Assembly: GCF_009827395.1 (NCBI RefSeq)
Contig: NZ_WTYX01000001.1
Location: 933,712-997,711, forward strand
Direction of reading: 5' to 3'
Source: Pontixanthobacter aquaemixtae
Lineage (GTDB): Bacteria; Pseudomonadota; Alphaproteobacteria; Sphingomonadales; Sphingomonadaceae
DNA: 64,000 bases
In this document: positions 18,737-27,714 of the stretch, piece after piece
Layout: the number at the start of each line of letters is the position of its first letter
Position numbering within the stretch: the first letter of the stretch is position 1
Program-made: the position numbers and the translations under genes
Notes under the pieces: generated by a model
Database searches by the model: none
Told to the model about the DNA's origin: nothing
The model's input: the letters and a program-made list of their open reading frames with translations, nothing else

Positions 18737-20509
18737 ATGAAACGCTTCGCAATCGCTGCTCTGCTCAGCACAGTTGCTGCAACGCCTGCCTTGGCCGATC
18801 CGGCAGAGGATTACCGCGAACTTCGCGAAGAGGTTTGGGAAGGTACGCTGGATTCCTCGCCCGCGCTTGCCACCAGCATTGGCGACCGGCGTGGTGACGG
18901 GAAACTGGGCGACCTCTCGCTGGAGGAATACGATCGTCAGATCGAACAGTCGCGCGCGTTTCTGACGCGCTTGGAAGCGATTGATCCCGAACTTCTTCCT
19001 GATGATCTGCAAGTCGATTATGCGATACTGAAACGCGGGTTCGAAGACGGGCTTGCCGGCACGGCTTTTGATCACAATCGCTACATTTTGTTCACCAATC
19101 GTGGCGGCTGGTTTTCCGGTTTTTCCTCGCTGCCCTACCGCTCGCCCTTTTTTACAGAGGCGGACTATGAATCCTATGTCGCGCGGCTTGAGGCTTTTGA
19201 GACGCTGAACGCACAGGGTATCGCCCGATCGCGCGAAGCCGTTGCGCGCGGGCTCACGCAGCCATGCGGACCGATGGAAGGCTTTGCCGACCGGATCGAC
19301 AAGCAGATATACGAAAGCGCGGAAGATTCACCCTATTGGCGTCCTTTCGCGGAACGTCCCAGTTCGGTTCCGGAAGGAGATTGGATGGCCCTCACCGAGC
19401 GGGCCCGCACAGCACTGAACGATTCCGTCTTTCCTGCCTACGCCGCCTTCGCCAAATTTTATCGCGAAGAATATGCGCCGAACTGTCGCACGGGCGCACC
19501 TGGTATTCTGGGAACGCCCGGGGGTGAGGCCTATTACGCATATCGCGTGAAGAGCTTTACCACGACCGATATGACGCCCGACGAAGTGCACAATCTTGGC
19601 CTCTCCGAGGTTGCCCGGATTCGCGCGGAGATGGTTGAAGTCGCCAAGGAAGCCGGTTTTGGAACCCGTGAAGAGTTCATCGAACATCTGCGCACCGATC
19701 CTCAATATTACGCCAAATCGCCTGAAGAGTTGGTTATGGCGGCAAGCGCGTTGGCCAAGGAAATTGACGGGCACATGCCGAAATTGTTCGGCCGCCTGCC
19801 GCGGCAACCCTATACTGTGCTGCCAATCCCTGCGGCGCAGGCGGCGGGTAACACCACAGCCTATTACGAGCCTGGTTCGCTGCAAACGGGGCAAGCTGGC
19901 ATCTATCGTGTGAACACAACCGAGCTTGACCAGCGCCCGCTCTGGGAACTGCCCGCGCTTGGTGTGCATGAAGCGGTCCCGGGGCATCACCACCAGATCG
20001 CTTTACAGCAAGAACTCGATATCCATCCGCTGCGCTCAAACGGGACCTTTTTCACTGCATTTGTTGAAGGGTGGGGGCTTTACTCCGAACGGCTGGGTAT
20101 TGAGATGGGGCTGTATGATACACCAGCAAAACAGATGGGCCGGCTTAGCTATGAAATGTGGCGTGCCACGCGGCTGGTTGTCGATACAGGTATCCATTCA
20201 CGCGGATGGAGCAAGCAGCAGGCGGTCGATTTCATGCTCGACAATACTGCACTGACGCCGGGCAATGTCGATGCCGAGGTCAACCGCTATATTACTTGGC
20301 CGGGGCAGGCGCTGGCTTACAAGATCGGAGAGCTGAAGATCCGTGAATTGCGCAGGCGGGCGGAAGAAATTCTCGGGGCCGATTTTGACTTGCGCAGATT
20401 TCATGACGCGGTGCTGGAAAATGGTTCCGTTCCGCTCGATGTTCTGGAGGCGCATATCAATCGCTGGATTGAAGGACAAAAACGTGATTGCGGAAAGGGC
20501 TGCGGCTAA
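18737..20509 (+). CDS. Exported DUF885 family metallopeptidase
   Basis: A 590-aa exported protein with signal peptide MKRFAIAALLSTVAATPALA cleaved before DP. The DUF885 zinc motif is HEAVPGHHHQ at residues 411-420 (H411, E412, H417), with the downstream EGWGLYSE providing the further metal ligand/catalytic region. Family members are periplasmic or membrane peptidases of poorly known substrate. AGGGAGGA ends eight bases before the ATG; the frame upstream (from 18494) runs over the divergent phosphatase gene and is not coding. thyA follows 49 nt later. Confidence 0.92.
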   Translation: MKRFAIAALLSTVAATPALADPAEDYRELREEVWEGTLDSSPALATSIGDRRGDGKLGDLSLEEYDRQIEQSRAFLTRLEAIDPELLPDDLQVDYAILKRGFEDGLAGTAFDHNRYILFTNRGGWFSGFSSLPYRSPFFTEADYESYVARLEAFETLNAQGIARSREAVARGLTQPCGPMEGFADRIDKQIYESAEDSPYWRPFAERPSSVPEGDWMALTERARTALNDSVFPAYAAFAKFYREEYAPNCRTGAPGILGTPGGEAYYAYRVKSFTTTDMTPDEVHNLGLSEVARIRAEMVEVAKEAGFGTREEFIEHLRTDPQYYAKSPEELVMAASALAKEIDGHMPKLFGRLPRQPYTVLPIPAAQAAGNTTAYYEPGSLQTGQAGIYRVNTTELDQRPLWELPALGVHEAVPGHHHQIALQQELDIHPLRSNGTFFTAFVEGWGLYSERLGIEMGLYDTPAKQMGRLSYEMWRATRLVVDTGIHSRGWSKQQAVDFMLDNTALTPGNVDAEVNRYITWPGQALAYKIGELKIRELRRRAEEILGADFDLRRFHDAVLENGSVPLDVLEAHINRWIEGQKRDCGKGCG

Positions 20510-20558
20510 GTTCGGCGGTATGGTGACAAGCGGCTCTTCGGCGGTCTAGGACACCGCC

Positions 20559-21512
20559 ATGGCCAGCGCTGCATTCCCGACCGATTCTTCCGCCCGCCAC
20601 CCGGAATGGCAGTATCTCGATCTGATGCGCCAAATCTGGGAGCATGGTAGCGAGCGGCGCGATCGCACGGGCGTAGGGACGCGATCTGTTTTCGGCACGA
20701 TGCTGCGGTTCGATCTGGCAGACGGCCGTATGCCATTGCTCACCACAAAGCGTGTCTACTGGAAAACCGCAACGCGAGAAATGCTGTGGTTCCTCACCGG
20801 AGACACCAATATCCGCGAATTGTGTAAGCAAAATGTCCAGATATGGACGGACTGGCCACTTGATACATATCGCCGGGAAACGGGTGATGACATTAGCCGC
20901 GAAGATTTCTCCGCGCGGATCGTCGAAGATGCAGCATTTGCGGCGCGTTGGGGGGAACTGGGCCCGGTTTACGGGAAACAATGGGTCGATTGGCCGACTT
21001 ACCAGTATCAGGCCGACGGTTCTTATCAAAAGGGGCCGGGGATTAATCAGGTCGCTCAAGTGGTTGAATCTTTGCGCAACAATCCCGGAAGCCGCCGCCA
21101 TATTATCGAAGGGTGGAATGTCGCCCAGCTGGACACAATGGCGCTGCCGCCATGCCACAAGACCTACCAGTTCCATGTTTCGGATGGCCGGCTCAACGGC
21201 GCGCTCTATCAGCGCAGCTGTGATGTAGCTTTAGGCTTACCCTTCAATCTATGGTCCGCGGCGCTGCTCCAGCGAATGATGGCGCAACAAACCGGGCTTG
21301 AGCCGGGTGAATTTGTATGGATGGGCGGGGATACACACCTGTATCTCAACCATACCGATTTGGTGGAAGAACAGCTCTCGAGAACGCCGGATGGAGAGCC
21401 AGTGCTCACCATTGCGCGCAAGCCTGACACAATATTCGATTACAAAATAGACGATTTTGTGGTCGAAAATTACCAACCGCAGGGGGCATTGAAGGCACCC
21501 ATTGCGGTCTGA
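20559..21512 (+). CDS. thyA: Thymidylate synthase ThyA
   Basis: Makes dTMP from dUMP using methylene-THF as methyl donor and reductant. It has 317 aa, the long form with an insert of about 50 residues relative to the 264-aa E. coli protein (VQIWTDWPLDTYRRETGDD to about FAARWGELGPVYG). Catalytic Cys199 lies in LPPCHKTYQFHV; RSCDVALGLPFN binds dUMP, and WMGGDTHLYLNH and RRHIIEGWNV are conserved. AGGA stands eight bases before the ATG. No dihydrofolate reductase gene follows, although thyA-folA pairing is common; the next gene has its own promoter. Confidence 0.97.
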   Translation: MASAAFPTDSSARHPEWQYLDLMRQIWEHGSERRDRTGVGTRSVFGTMLRFDLADGRMPLLTTKRVYWKTATREMLWFLTGDTNIRELCKQNVQIWTDWPLDTYRRETGDDISREDFSARIVEDAAFAARWGELGPVYGKQWVDWPTYQYQADGSYQKGPGINQVAQVVESLRNNPGSRRHIIEGWNVAQLDTMALPPCHKTYQFHVSDGRLNGALYQRSCDVALGLPFNLWSAALLQRMMAQQTGLEPGEFVWMGGDTHLYLNHTDLVEEQLSRTPDGEPVLTIARKPDTIFDYKIDDFVVENYQPQGALKAPIAV

Positions 21513-21531
21513 TATATGCGGCTCATTGCGC

Positions 21532-21560
21532 TTGACCACCGGCGGCGCGTGAAATAAAAT
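21532..21560 (+). promoter_or_regulatory. Predicted promoter of the branched-chain 2-oxoacid dehydrogenase operon
   Basis: TTGACC at 21532-21537, 17-nt spacer, TAAAAT at 21555-21560: a strong sigma-70-type match 38 nt before the E1 alpha ATG. Confidence 0.65.
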
Positions 21561-21598
21561 AACGCAATATTGTAAGATTGTGTTTGGGAGAGCAGCGC

Positions 21599-22903
21599 AT
21601 GGCCAAAGGGCCCAAAGATGCAGCGACAAAAGGGGCGAACAAGCCGGCCTTATCGCTTCACGTTCCTGAACCCACCTATCGCCCTGGTGACGCAGTTGAT
21701 TTTGCGCATATTGTCGTGCCCGATGCGGGCAAGCAGCCTCGCCCCGATGAAACATGCGAAGCGATAGAGACGAGCGACCTTTGCTACGATCTGGTCCGCG
21801 TGCTCGGCGATGACAACAAAGCCCATGGCCCATGGGATCCAAAGCTTGATCCCGATACACTGCGCACCATGCTGGGCCATTTTGCGATGGTCCGCGCGTT
21901 CGATGAACGGATGTTTCGTGGGCAGAGGCAGGGCAAGACCAGCTTCTACATGAAATGTACGGGCGAGGAAGCAACCTCGATCTCGGCAGCGATGGCCCTT
22001 GCCAGCGACGATATGATTTTTCCTTCATACCGCCAGCAGGGTATCCTCATCGCGCGCGGATATCCTCTGATCGAGATGATCAACCAAATATATTCGAACA
22101 AGGGTGACAAGCTGAAAGGTCGCCAGCTGCCGATTATGTATTCAAGCCGCGAACACAGCTTCTTTTCAATTTCCGGCAATCTCGCCACGCAAACGCCGCA
22201 GGCAGTCGGATGGGCGATGGCAAGCGCGATAAAAGGCGACACCAGAATTGCTGCGACATGGGTGGGCGAGGGATCCACAGCAGAAGGTGATTTCCACAGC
22301 GCCTGCACCTTTGCGACGGTTTATAATGCACCGGTTATCCTCAACGTTATCAACAACCAGTGGGCGATCAGTAGTTTCAGCGGATTTGCCGGCGCGGAAC
22401 GAACGACATTTGCCGCACGCGCCTTGGGCTATGGCCTCGCCGGGCTGCGGGTAGATGGCAATGATCCGCTGGCGGTCTATGCCGCAGAGAAATGGGCTGC
22501 TGATCGCGCCCGAGCCAATGCCGGCCCGACGCTGATCGAACACTTCACATACCGTGCTGAGGGGCACTCCACCTCTGATGATCCGAGCGGGTATCGTTCT
22601 GCCCAAGAACGCGATGAATGGCCGCTTGGCGATCCGGTGACCCGCCTGAAAGACCATCTGATCGCGCTCGGTGAATGGGATGAAGACCGCCAAGCGGCGA
22701 TGGATTTGAAATGCGCTGAAGAAGTGAAAGCCGCAACCAAGGAAGCCGAAAAGAACGGCATTCTTGGCCATGGTCTGCATCACCCGTTCCGCACCATGTT
22801 CCAGGACGTATACGAAAATCTGCCATGGCACCTTGAGGAGCAGGCGGCCCAAGCCAAGCGCGAGCGGGAAATCAAGTGGCCCGGTGAGGAGCCTTGGTCA
22901 TGA
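21599..22903 (+). CDS. bkdA1: Branched-chain 2-oxoacid dehydrogenase E1 component, alpha subunit
   Basis: With the next gene this forms the thiamine-diphosphate-dependent E1, decarboxylating 2-oxoacids from Val, Leu and Ile. It has 434 aa. The thiamine-diphosphate motif is GEGSTAEGDFHSA followed by NVINNQWAIS, and the entry segment FRGQRQGKTSFYMKCTGEEA is typical of BCKDH rather than pyruvate dehydrogenase E1 alpha. The conserved phosphorylation-loop region reads HSTSDDPSGYRS. GGGAGAG precedes the ATG at good spacing. Its stop overlaps the E1 beta start (ATGA). First gene of a three-gene operon behind a good promoter. Confidence 0.92.
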   Translation: MAKGPKDAATKGANKPALSLHVPEPTYRPGDAVDFAHIVVPDAGKQPRPDETCEAIETSDLCYDLVRVLGDDNKAHGPWDPKLDPDTLRTMLGHFAMVRAFDERMFRGQRQGKTSFYMKCTGEEATSISAAMALASDDMIFPSYRQQGILIARGYPLIEMINQIYSNKGDKLKGRQLPIMYSSREHSFFSISGNLATQTPQAVGWAMASAIKGDTRIAATWVGEGSTAEGDFHSACTFATVYNAPVILNVINNQWAISSFSGFAGAERTTFAARALGYGLAGLRVDGNDPLAVYAAEKWAADRARANAGPTLIEHFTYRAEGHSTSDDPSGYRSAQERDEWPLGDPVTRLKDHLIALGEWDEDRQAAMDLKCAEEVKAATKEAEKNGILGHGLHHPFRTMFQDVYENLPWHLEEQAAQAKREREIKWPGEEPWS

Positions 22904-23958
22904 GCACTAAGACAAAAGATAACAATCCCGCGGAAGCCGGTTCAGAACGACGCCTAAACATGATCGAGGCGATCAACGAAGCGCTCGACATCAAGATGAC
23001 CGAGGACCCCGATGTCATCATCATGGGTGAAGATGTCGGCTATTTCGGCGGCGTTTTTCGCGCGACCGCGGGATTGCAGGAAAAACACGGCAAAAACCGC
23101 GTATTCGATACGCCGATTTCCGAATGCGGTATTATCGGTGCGGCCGTGGGGATGGGCGCATATGGTCTGCGCCCGGTGCCGGAAATCCAGTTTGCCGATT
23201 ATATTTATCCGGGGCTGGATCAGCTGATTTCGGAAGCCGCACGGCTGCGGTATCGATCTGCGACAGATTACATCGCGCCTTTGACGGTACGTTCGCCCTT
23301 CGGTGGCGGTATTTTTGGCGGTCAAACGCATAGTCAAAGCCCGGAAGCTTTGTTCGCCCATGTCGCGGGTTTGAAAACGGTCATTCCGTCAACGCCCCAT
23401 GACGCCAAGGGTCTGCTAATCGCCGCGATCGAAGACAACGATCCGGTTATTTTCTTCGAGCCAAAGCGTATCTACAACGCCCCGTTTACCGGATATTACG
23501 ACAAGCCGGTCGAGCCGTGGAAAACGCATCGGGACAGCGTTGTGCCGGAAGGCAAATATTCGATCCCCCTTGGTAAGGCGCGTATCGCACAAGAAGGCGA
23601 AGCACTGACCGTCCTCGTTTATGGTACGATGGTACATGTTGCCGAGGCGGTTTGCCGAGAGAAAGGCATCGATGCGGAGATCATCGATCTGCGAACCATC
23701 GTCCCGCTCGATATCGAAGCGATCGAGGCGTCGGTTGAAAAAACCGGAAAATGCCTGATTGTCCACGAAGCAACGCGGACAGCCGGCTTTGGCGCAGAAC
23801 TATCGGCGCTGGTGACAGAGCGCTGCTTCTATCATCTGGAAGCTCCGGTCGAGCGTGTCACCGGTTTCGACACACCCTATCCGCATAGCCTTGAATGGGC
23901 ATATTTTCCCGGTCCGGTCCGCATCGGCGAGGCCATCGACAAATTGATGAGCGAGTAA
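22900..23958 (+). CDS. bkdA2: Branched-chain 2-oxoacid dehydrogenase E1 component, beta subunit
   Basis: A 352-aa transketolase-like beta subunit. NMIEAINEALDIKMTEDPDVIIMGEDVG carries the Glu that activates the thiamine ring, YFGGVFRATAGLQEKHG and RSPFGGGIFGGQTHSQSPEA are typical, and the C-terminal transketolase domain has ERVTGFDTPYP. The ATG at 22900 overlaps the preceding stop, giving translational coupling and equal stoichiometry with E1 alpha. A TTG six bases earlier is less likely. The E2 gene begins four bases after its stop. Confidence 0.93.
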   Translation: MSTKTKDNNPAEAGSERRLNMIEAINEALDIKMTEDPDVIIMGEDVGYFGGVFRATAGLQEKHGKNRVFDTPISECGIIGAAVGMGAYGLRPVPEIQFADYIYPGLDQLISEAARLRYRSATDYIAPLTVRSPFGGGIFGGQTHSQSPEALFAHVAGLKTVIPSTPHDAKGLLIAAIEDNDPVIFFEPKRIYNAPFTGYYDKPVEPWKTHRDSVVPEGKYSIPLGKARIAQEGEALTVLVYGTMVHVAEAVCREKGIDAEIIDLRTIVPLDIEAIEASVEKTGKCLIVHEATRTAGFGAELSALVTERCFYHLEAPVERVTGFDTPYPHSLEWAYFPGPVRIGEAIDKLMSE

Positions 23959-23962
23959 CGCT

Positions 23963-25243
23963 ATGAGCCGTTTCACATTCAATATGCCCGATATTGGCGA
24001 AGGTATCGCCGAAGCCGAGATAGTCGCGTGGCATGTCAAAGTGGGCGATACGGTCGAAGAAGACCAGGAAATCGTCGACATGATGACCGACAAGGCAACC
24101 GTGCCTATGGAAAGCCCGGTCAATGGTACTATTGTCGAAGTTGCGGGTGGTGAAGGCGATATGGTCTCCATCGGCGCGATGCTGGTTGTCGTCGAAGTCG
24201 AAGGCGACATTCCCGATGATGTAGATGAGAAGGATCAGGAACAGGTCGCTGAGACCGTAGCCGAGCCAGAGGCACGGCCAGAGCCCGCGCTTGAGCCAAC
24301 CCCAGAACCAGCGCCCGAGCCAGCCCCGGCTCCTGCACCAGCACCAACGCCCGCCCCGGCGCAGGCAGCTTCCAAAGTTCTTGCCAGCCCTGCTGTGCGC
24401 AAACGCGCCAAGGAAATGGGCATTGATTTGGGTGATGTGAAGCCCGCTGCCGATGGCCGCGTGCGGCATGCGGATCTTGATGCCTTCCTGTCTTACAATA
24501 CCGGTGGCGGATTTGCCCCGGCGGGTGGCAAGCGTGACGACGAACCGATCAAAGTCATCGGTTTGCGCAAACGCATTGCGCAGAACATGGCGGCTTCGAA
24601 GCGCAACATCCCGCATTTCTCCTACGTCGAAGAAGTCGATGTTACCGATCTGGAAGAGATGCGCGCCGACCTGAACGCCAATCGCGGGAACAAGCCAAAA
24701 TTGACGATGATGCCGCTGGTGATCACCGCGATTTGCAAGTTGATTCCACAATTCCCGATGATCAATGCACGCTATGACGACGAAGCGAACATTGTCACGC
24801 GCCATGGTGCGGTTCATCTCGGGATGGCGACCCAGACCGACAACGGTCTGATGGTTCCCGTTATTCGCGATGCCCAGTCCCGGAATTTGTGGCAGTTGGC
24901 ACAGGAAATCAGCCGGCTTGCTGGTGCTGCGCGCGATGGCTCGGCCAAATCGGAAGAACTTTCAGGTTCGACACTGACGCTAACATCGCTCGGCCCGTTA
25001 GGCGGTGTGGCTACCACCCCGGTTATCAACCGCCCTGAAGTGGCAATTATCGGCCCGAACCGGATTATCGAACGTCCGATGTTCGTGCCGGATGGCAATG
25101 GCGGTGAACGAATCGAGAAGCGCAAGCTGATGAATATCTCGATCAGCTGCGATCACCGCGTGGTCGATGGCTATGATGCGGCGAGCTTTATCCAGGAATT
25201 CAAGAAACTGGTCGAAACGCCGGTTCTGTTGCTGACGGACTGA
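23963..25243 (+). CDS. bkdB: Dihydrolipoyl acyltransferase (E2) of branched-chain 2-oxoacid dehydrogenase
   Basis: A 426-aa E2 core enzyme moving the acyl group from lipoate to CoA. It has one lipoyl domain (residues 1-78, lipoyl Lys44 in MTDKATV), a flexible Pro/Ala/Glu-rich linker (about 105-135), a peripheral subunit-binding domain (about 138-175, LASPAVRKRAKEMGIDLGDV) and the catalytic domain, with the active-site HRVVDG at residues 398-403. The E3 (lipoamide dehydrogenase) gene is not in this window, so it must be shared or encoded elsewhere. It ends directly against the convergent gene at 25244. Confidence 0.93.
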   Translation: MSRFTFNMPDIGEGIAEAEIVAWHVKVGDTVEEDQEIVDMMTDKATVPMESPVNGTIVEVAGGEGDMVSIGAMLVVVEVEGDIPDDVDEKDQEQVAETVAEPEARPEPALEPTPEPAPEPAPAPAPAPTPAPAQAASKVLASPAVRKRAKEMGIDLGDVKPAADGRVRHADLDAFLSYNTGGGFAPAGGKRDDEPIKVIGLRKRIAQNMAASKRNIPHFSYVEEVDVTDLEEMRADLNANRGNKPKLTMMPLVITAICKLIPQFPMINARYDDEANIVTRHGAVHLGMATQTDNGLMVPVIRDAQSRNLWQLAQEISRLAGAARDGSAKSEELSGSTLTLTSLGPLGGVATTPVINRPEVAIIGPNRIIERPMFVPDGNGGERIEKRKLMNISISCDHRVVDGYDAASFIQEFKKLVETPVLLLTD

Positions 25244-25702
25244 TTAGCGCACAATCGCGCTATACGTGATTGTTCCGCTGCCCTGCGCCGCACGGCTCGC
25301 AGGAATCTTCCAGCGTAGATGGGTCACGTCTTCAACGGCAGCGATCCGTTCGCCGTGTTTGTCGCGGATGACCAGCTGACCCAGTACGCCCCAGTTTCGG
25401 CCGCCGTCAATCGATACGGCTTGTGACAGAACGCTGCTGCGCTCAAACGCCAATTCACGCGGAACCGCACTGGAAACGGTGAAGCCTGTATTCGCGCTGT
25501 TGCTGTTCCATTTGACCAGCAAGATCACCCTGTCGCCTTTGCGCAGCTGGTCCGCGCGTTTGACTGCCCGTGTAGCGCCATCATTGCTTACATTCTCAAC
25601 AAACATGGCTTGAGACAGCTGCGGGCGTTCTTGGGCCTGCGCGGCAATGCTAACCGCACAAATCGCAAGGCCAAGGCCGCGCGTCAGTTGTTTCACTTTC
25701 AT
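25244..25702 (-). CDS. Exported protein with DUF11-like domain
   Basis: A 152-aa exported protein. Signal peptide about residues 1-23 (LGLAICAVSIAAQAQ). The rest resembles the end of a DUF11-type beta-sandwich repeat: VILLVKWNSNSANTGFTVSSAVP, then VSIDGGRNWG and VTHLRWKIP with a GSGTITYSAIVR final strand. No catalytic motif; a structural or surface role is only a guess. GAGGGAT stands about ten bases before the ATG. Convergent with the E2 gene, the stops being adjacent. About 207 bp separate it from tRNA-Asp; that gap holds the tRNA promoter. Confidence 0.75.
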   Translation of the reverse strand: MKVKQLTRGLGLAICAVSIAAQAQERPQLSQAMFVENVSNDGATRAVKRADQLRKGDRVILLVKWNSNSANTGFTVSSAVPRELAFERSSVLSQAVSIDGGRNWGVLGQLVIRDKHGERIAAVEDVTHLRWKIPASRAAQGSGTITYSAIVR

Positions 25703-25852
25703 CTCGCAAGATCCCTCAAAGCACGATTGTGCGGTCTGGGATGGCTGTGGCAGCGAGAGTGAAAAATATGGTTAACGCGGGGGTAAAAGCTCGCCAATCG
25801 AAGAGCGATAAACCGAGATTGAATTTTGGGTGAATTTTGCCCGTTTTCTGCG

Positions 25853-25881
25853 TTGACAGAGTCGGGAAGCTGCCCTAACTG
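25853..25881 (+). promoter_or_regulatory. Predicted sigma-70 promoter of tRNA-Asp
   Basis: Perfect TTGACA at 25853-25858, 17-nt spacer, TAACTG at 25876-25881; tRNA-Asp starts 29 nt later. Confidence 0.65.
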
Positions 25882-25909
25882 CGCCTCTCCCAAGCGCATG
25901 CTTGTATGC

Positions 25910-25986
<77 letters not shown>

Positions 25987-26078
25987 TTGCTTTTTAGCAA
26001 TATGGCTTTGGAAAATCTTCAAATCGGATTGTTTCCCCTTTGCTAGGGGCGCGCTTGAACCGGGCTAGGAACCGCTGT

Positions 26079-26306
26079 TCAATCCTTTGTTTCGCCCCAT
26101 TTTCCCGTCTCCATCCAAATCAGGAATCTTCGAAGCGGGAGTAGCCAGATCACTCCGAGAATCAGATAGACGACCGTTTGTACCAGTGTCGGCCATTCGC
26201 CGATCAAATCAGGCACATAGCGGGCAACAACCACGCCATAGATTGTCAGTGCAACCAACAGGCCAAGGATGCCTAGAGGGATTCGGGCGGTTGGTTCTTT
26301 GCGCAT
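26079..26306 (-). CDS. DUF2842 family small membrane protein
   Basis: A 75-residue inner-membrane protein with two hydrophobic helices (about 10-30 and 42-60) and the family end PLRRFLIWMETGKWGE. DUF2842 is a small alphaproteobacterial family of unknown function. Its ATG overlaps the stop of the 5-formyl-THF cyclo-ligase gene by one base (TGATG), so it is translated with it. About 90 nt separate its stop from tRNA-Asp. Confidence 0.85.
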   Translation of the reverse strand: MRKEPTARIPLGILGLLVALTIYGVVVARYVPDLIGEWPTLVQTVVYLILGVIWLLPLRRFLIWMETGKWGETKD

Positions 26307-26878
26307 CAAAATGGTCCGTAAAGGCGGGTAGGGGTAACGACAACGGCCAACGCGATATCATGCGGTTCGGTCGGGATGGTGTCGACCAATTGTTCATCCC
26401 ATGCCAGCCCGATCGCTAAAGCATTGGGGTTACTCGCCAACCAGCGGTCATAATGGCCGCCACCCTGGCCCAGCCGTTCACCGCGCTCTGTAAAGCCCAG
26501 CAGCGGCGTGAAAATGACATCAGGACTGATTTGTCCGGCCTTTGCATCGGGCTGCATCATTCCGAATGCCCCTTTGACCAGATCGGTCTCGCCAAACGGG
26601 TCGGTGTGCTCTGCAAAGGCCATTAGCCCATCGCTTTCGGGAAATGTCGGCAAAGCAATTGTGTGGCCGCCTTCGGCAAAGAATTTTGCGTAGCCAGACG
26701 CAGGCGCTTCGTCCGAACTGGCGTGATAGAGGCCGATGACGGCGTCTTGCGGTACAAGTTCCAACAACGGTGCTGGCGGATGCTTGAACAGCAGCGCGCG
26801 GATAGTCTGCGGGATCGACGCAGAATGGGCCTTGCGCTGGGCGCGAAGCTCTTTCCTGAGGCGGGCTTTATCGGTCAT
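26306..26878 (-). CDS. 5-formyltetrahydrofolate cyclo-ligase
   Basis: A 190-aa enzyme (5-FCL, YgfA/Fau) that converts 5-formyl-THF to 5,10-methenyl-THF with ATP, returning stored folate to one-carbon metabolism. The signature is GERLGQGGGHYDRWL near residues 136-150. The ATG at 26878 is chosen because MTDKARLRKELRAQRKAH matches the family's basic first helix; the frame upstream reaches into the 6S RNA 3' flank. The order zapA, 6S RNA, 5-FCL is widely conserved in proteobacteria. DUF2842 follows with overlap. Confidence 0.92.
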   Translation of the reverse strand: MTDKARLRKELRAQRKAHSASIPQTIRALLFKHPPAPLLELVPQDAVIGLYHASSDEAPASGYAKFFAEGGHTIALPTFPESDGLMAFAEHTDPFGETDLVKGAFGMMQPDAKAGQISPDVIFTPLLGFTERGERLGQGGGHYDRWLASNPNALAIGLAWDEQLVDTIPTEPHDIALAVVVTPTRLYGPF

Positions 26879-26911
26879 CTGGGGCTGCTTGCTGGAAATT
26901 ACGAATTTAGG

Positions 26912-27082
26912 TGACGGGACCACTATGGGTCGTTCTCTGGGAAATCCGCCGACGCCTAAACGTCAGGTGGGCGCCGTATGCATCAAGGCCCCGTGCGAAA
27001 CGTTACCTTGGACAGGGACAGCTCCCTTGGATTGCTTATAGCCTCAGGGATGTTCTGCAGCGCGTGCCGAGCAGTCCCGTCA
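26912..27082 (-). ncRNA. ssrS: 6S RNA candidate
   Basis: A 171-nt gap between zapA and the 5-FCL gene, the classical ssrS location. Perfect terminal stem: TGACGGGAC at the minus-strand 5' end (27082-27074) pairs with GTCCCGTCA at the 3' end (26920-26912). Inside are CCCTGAGGC near the 5' side and an AGGGA-GCTG-TCCCT hairpin, with purine-rich unpaired flanks as expected for the central bubble that mimics an open promoter for RNA polymerase. Ends are inferred from the stem and strand from the neighbours. Confidence 0.72.
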
Positions 27083-27090
27083 TATGCTAA

Positions 27091-27714
27091 TTAGGTACTC
27101 GAGGTTCCGGCCTCAAGCTTATCCGCACATGTTTCCAGCAAATCGGCGAATCGTTCCAGCGCCGGGGCAAGGTCCGGATCGTCGCTCAGGCCGCTTGCCG
27201 GGGCTGCGGTTGCGGCTGCATTGCGCGCGTCTTCCAGCAGGGCTGCAAGCTCTTTTCGTTCTTGCTCCAGCTCGGCGACATGCGCGGTCGCTTTCTCTAG
27301 TTCAGAGCGGCATTCCTCCGATTCCTCGCGCCTTTGTTGCAATTCGGTGCGGATATCGTCGACTTCGGCAGAATGGCGTTGCTGCGCAGACTGCAGCCCT
27401 TCCAACTCGCTTTCCAGCCGGGCGATTGTCGCATTCAATTCGTCCCGTTGTCCGGTAGCCACGCCGGCGGCGCGTTCGGCGTCTTGCTTCGCCTGTTCGT
27501 TTGCTTCGTTTGCCTTTTTTGTTTCGTGGAGCTCATCCGCGAGAAAAAGCGCGCCGAAAAGCATCTTTTGTATTTCCAGCGTGGTTGTTCCCTCGCCGAG
27601 TTGGCCGATCTTGGCATCAATGACCGATCCGAGTGCGATAACATGGGCTTCCTGCCCGTCCTCGCAAGCAACCGCATATTCACGGCCTGCAATAGAGAGC
27701 TTCACCTCGCTCAT
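27091..27714 (-). CDS. zapA: Cell division protein ZapA with extended coiled coil
   Basis: ZapA binds and bundles FtsZ at the division ring. The N-terminal 65 residues are a standard ZapA head (VKLSIAGREYAVACEDGQEAHV, then a dimerising helix IQKMLFGALFLADELHE). The following 110 residues or so form a long charged coiled coil (about 66-175), after which comes a short tail. At 207 aa the protein is about twice the E. coli length; extended forms are known in alphaproteobacteria. Its ATG overlaps the stop of the upstream 69-codon gene (ATGA). The 6S RNA candidate begins about 10 nt after its stop. Confidence 0.88.
   Translation of the reverse strand: MSEVKLSIAGREYAVACEDGQEAHVIALGSVIDAKIGQLGEGTTTLEIQKMLFGALFLADELHETKKANEANEQAKQDAERAAGVATGQRDELNATIARLESELEGLQSAQQRHSAEVDDIRTELQQRREESEECRSELEKATAHVAELEQERKELAALLEDARNAAATAAPASGLSDDPDLAPALERFADLLETCADKLEAGTSST

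Noticed and set aside
24280..24375. Pro/Ala/Glu codon repeats that look like a minisatellite
   Set aside because: They encode the flexible linker between lipoyl and subunit-binding domains of E2, a normal feature of the enzyme.
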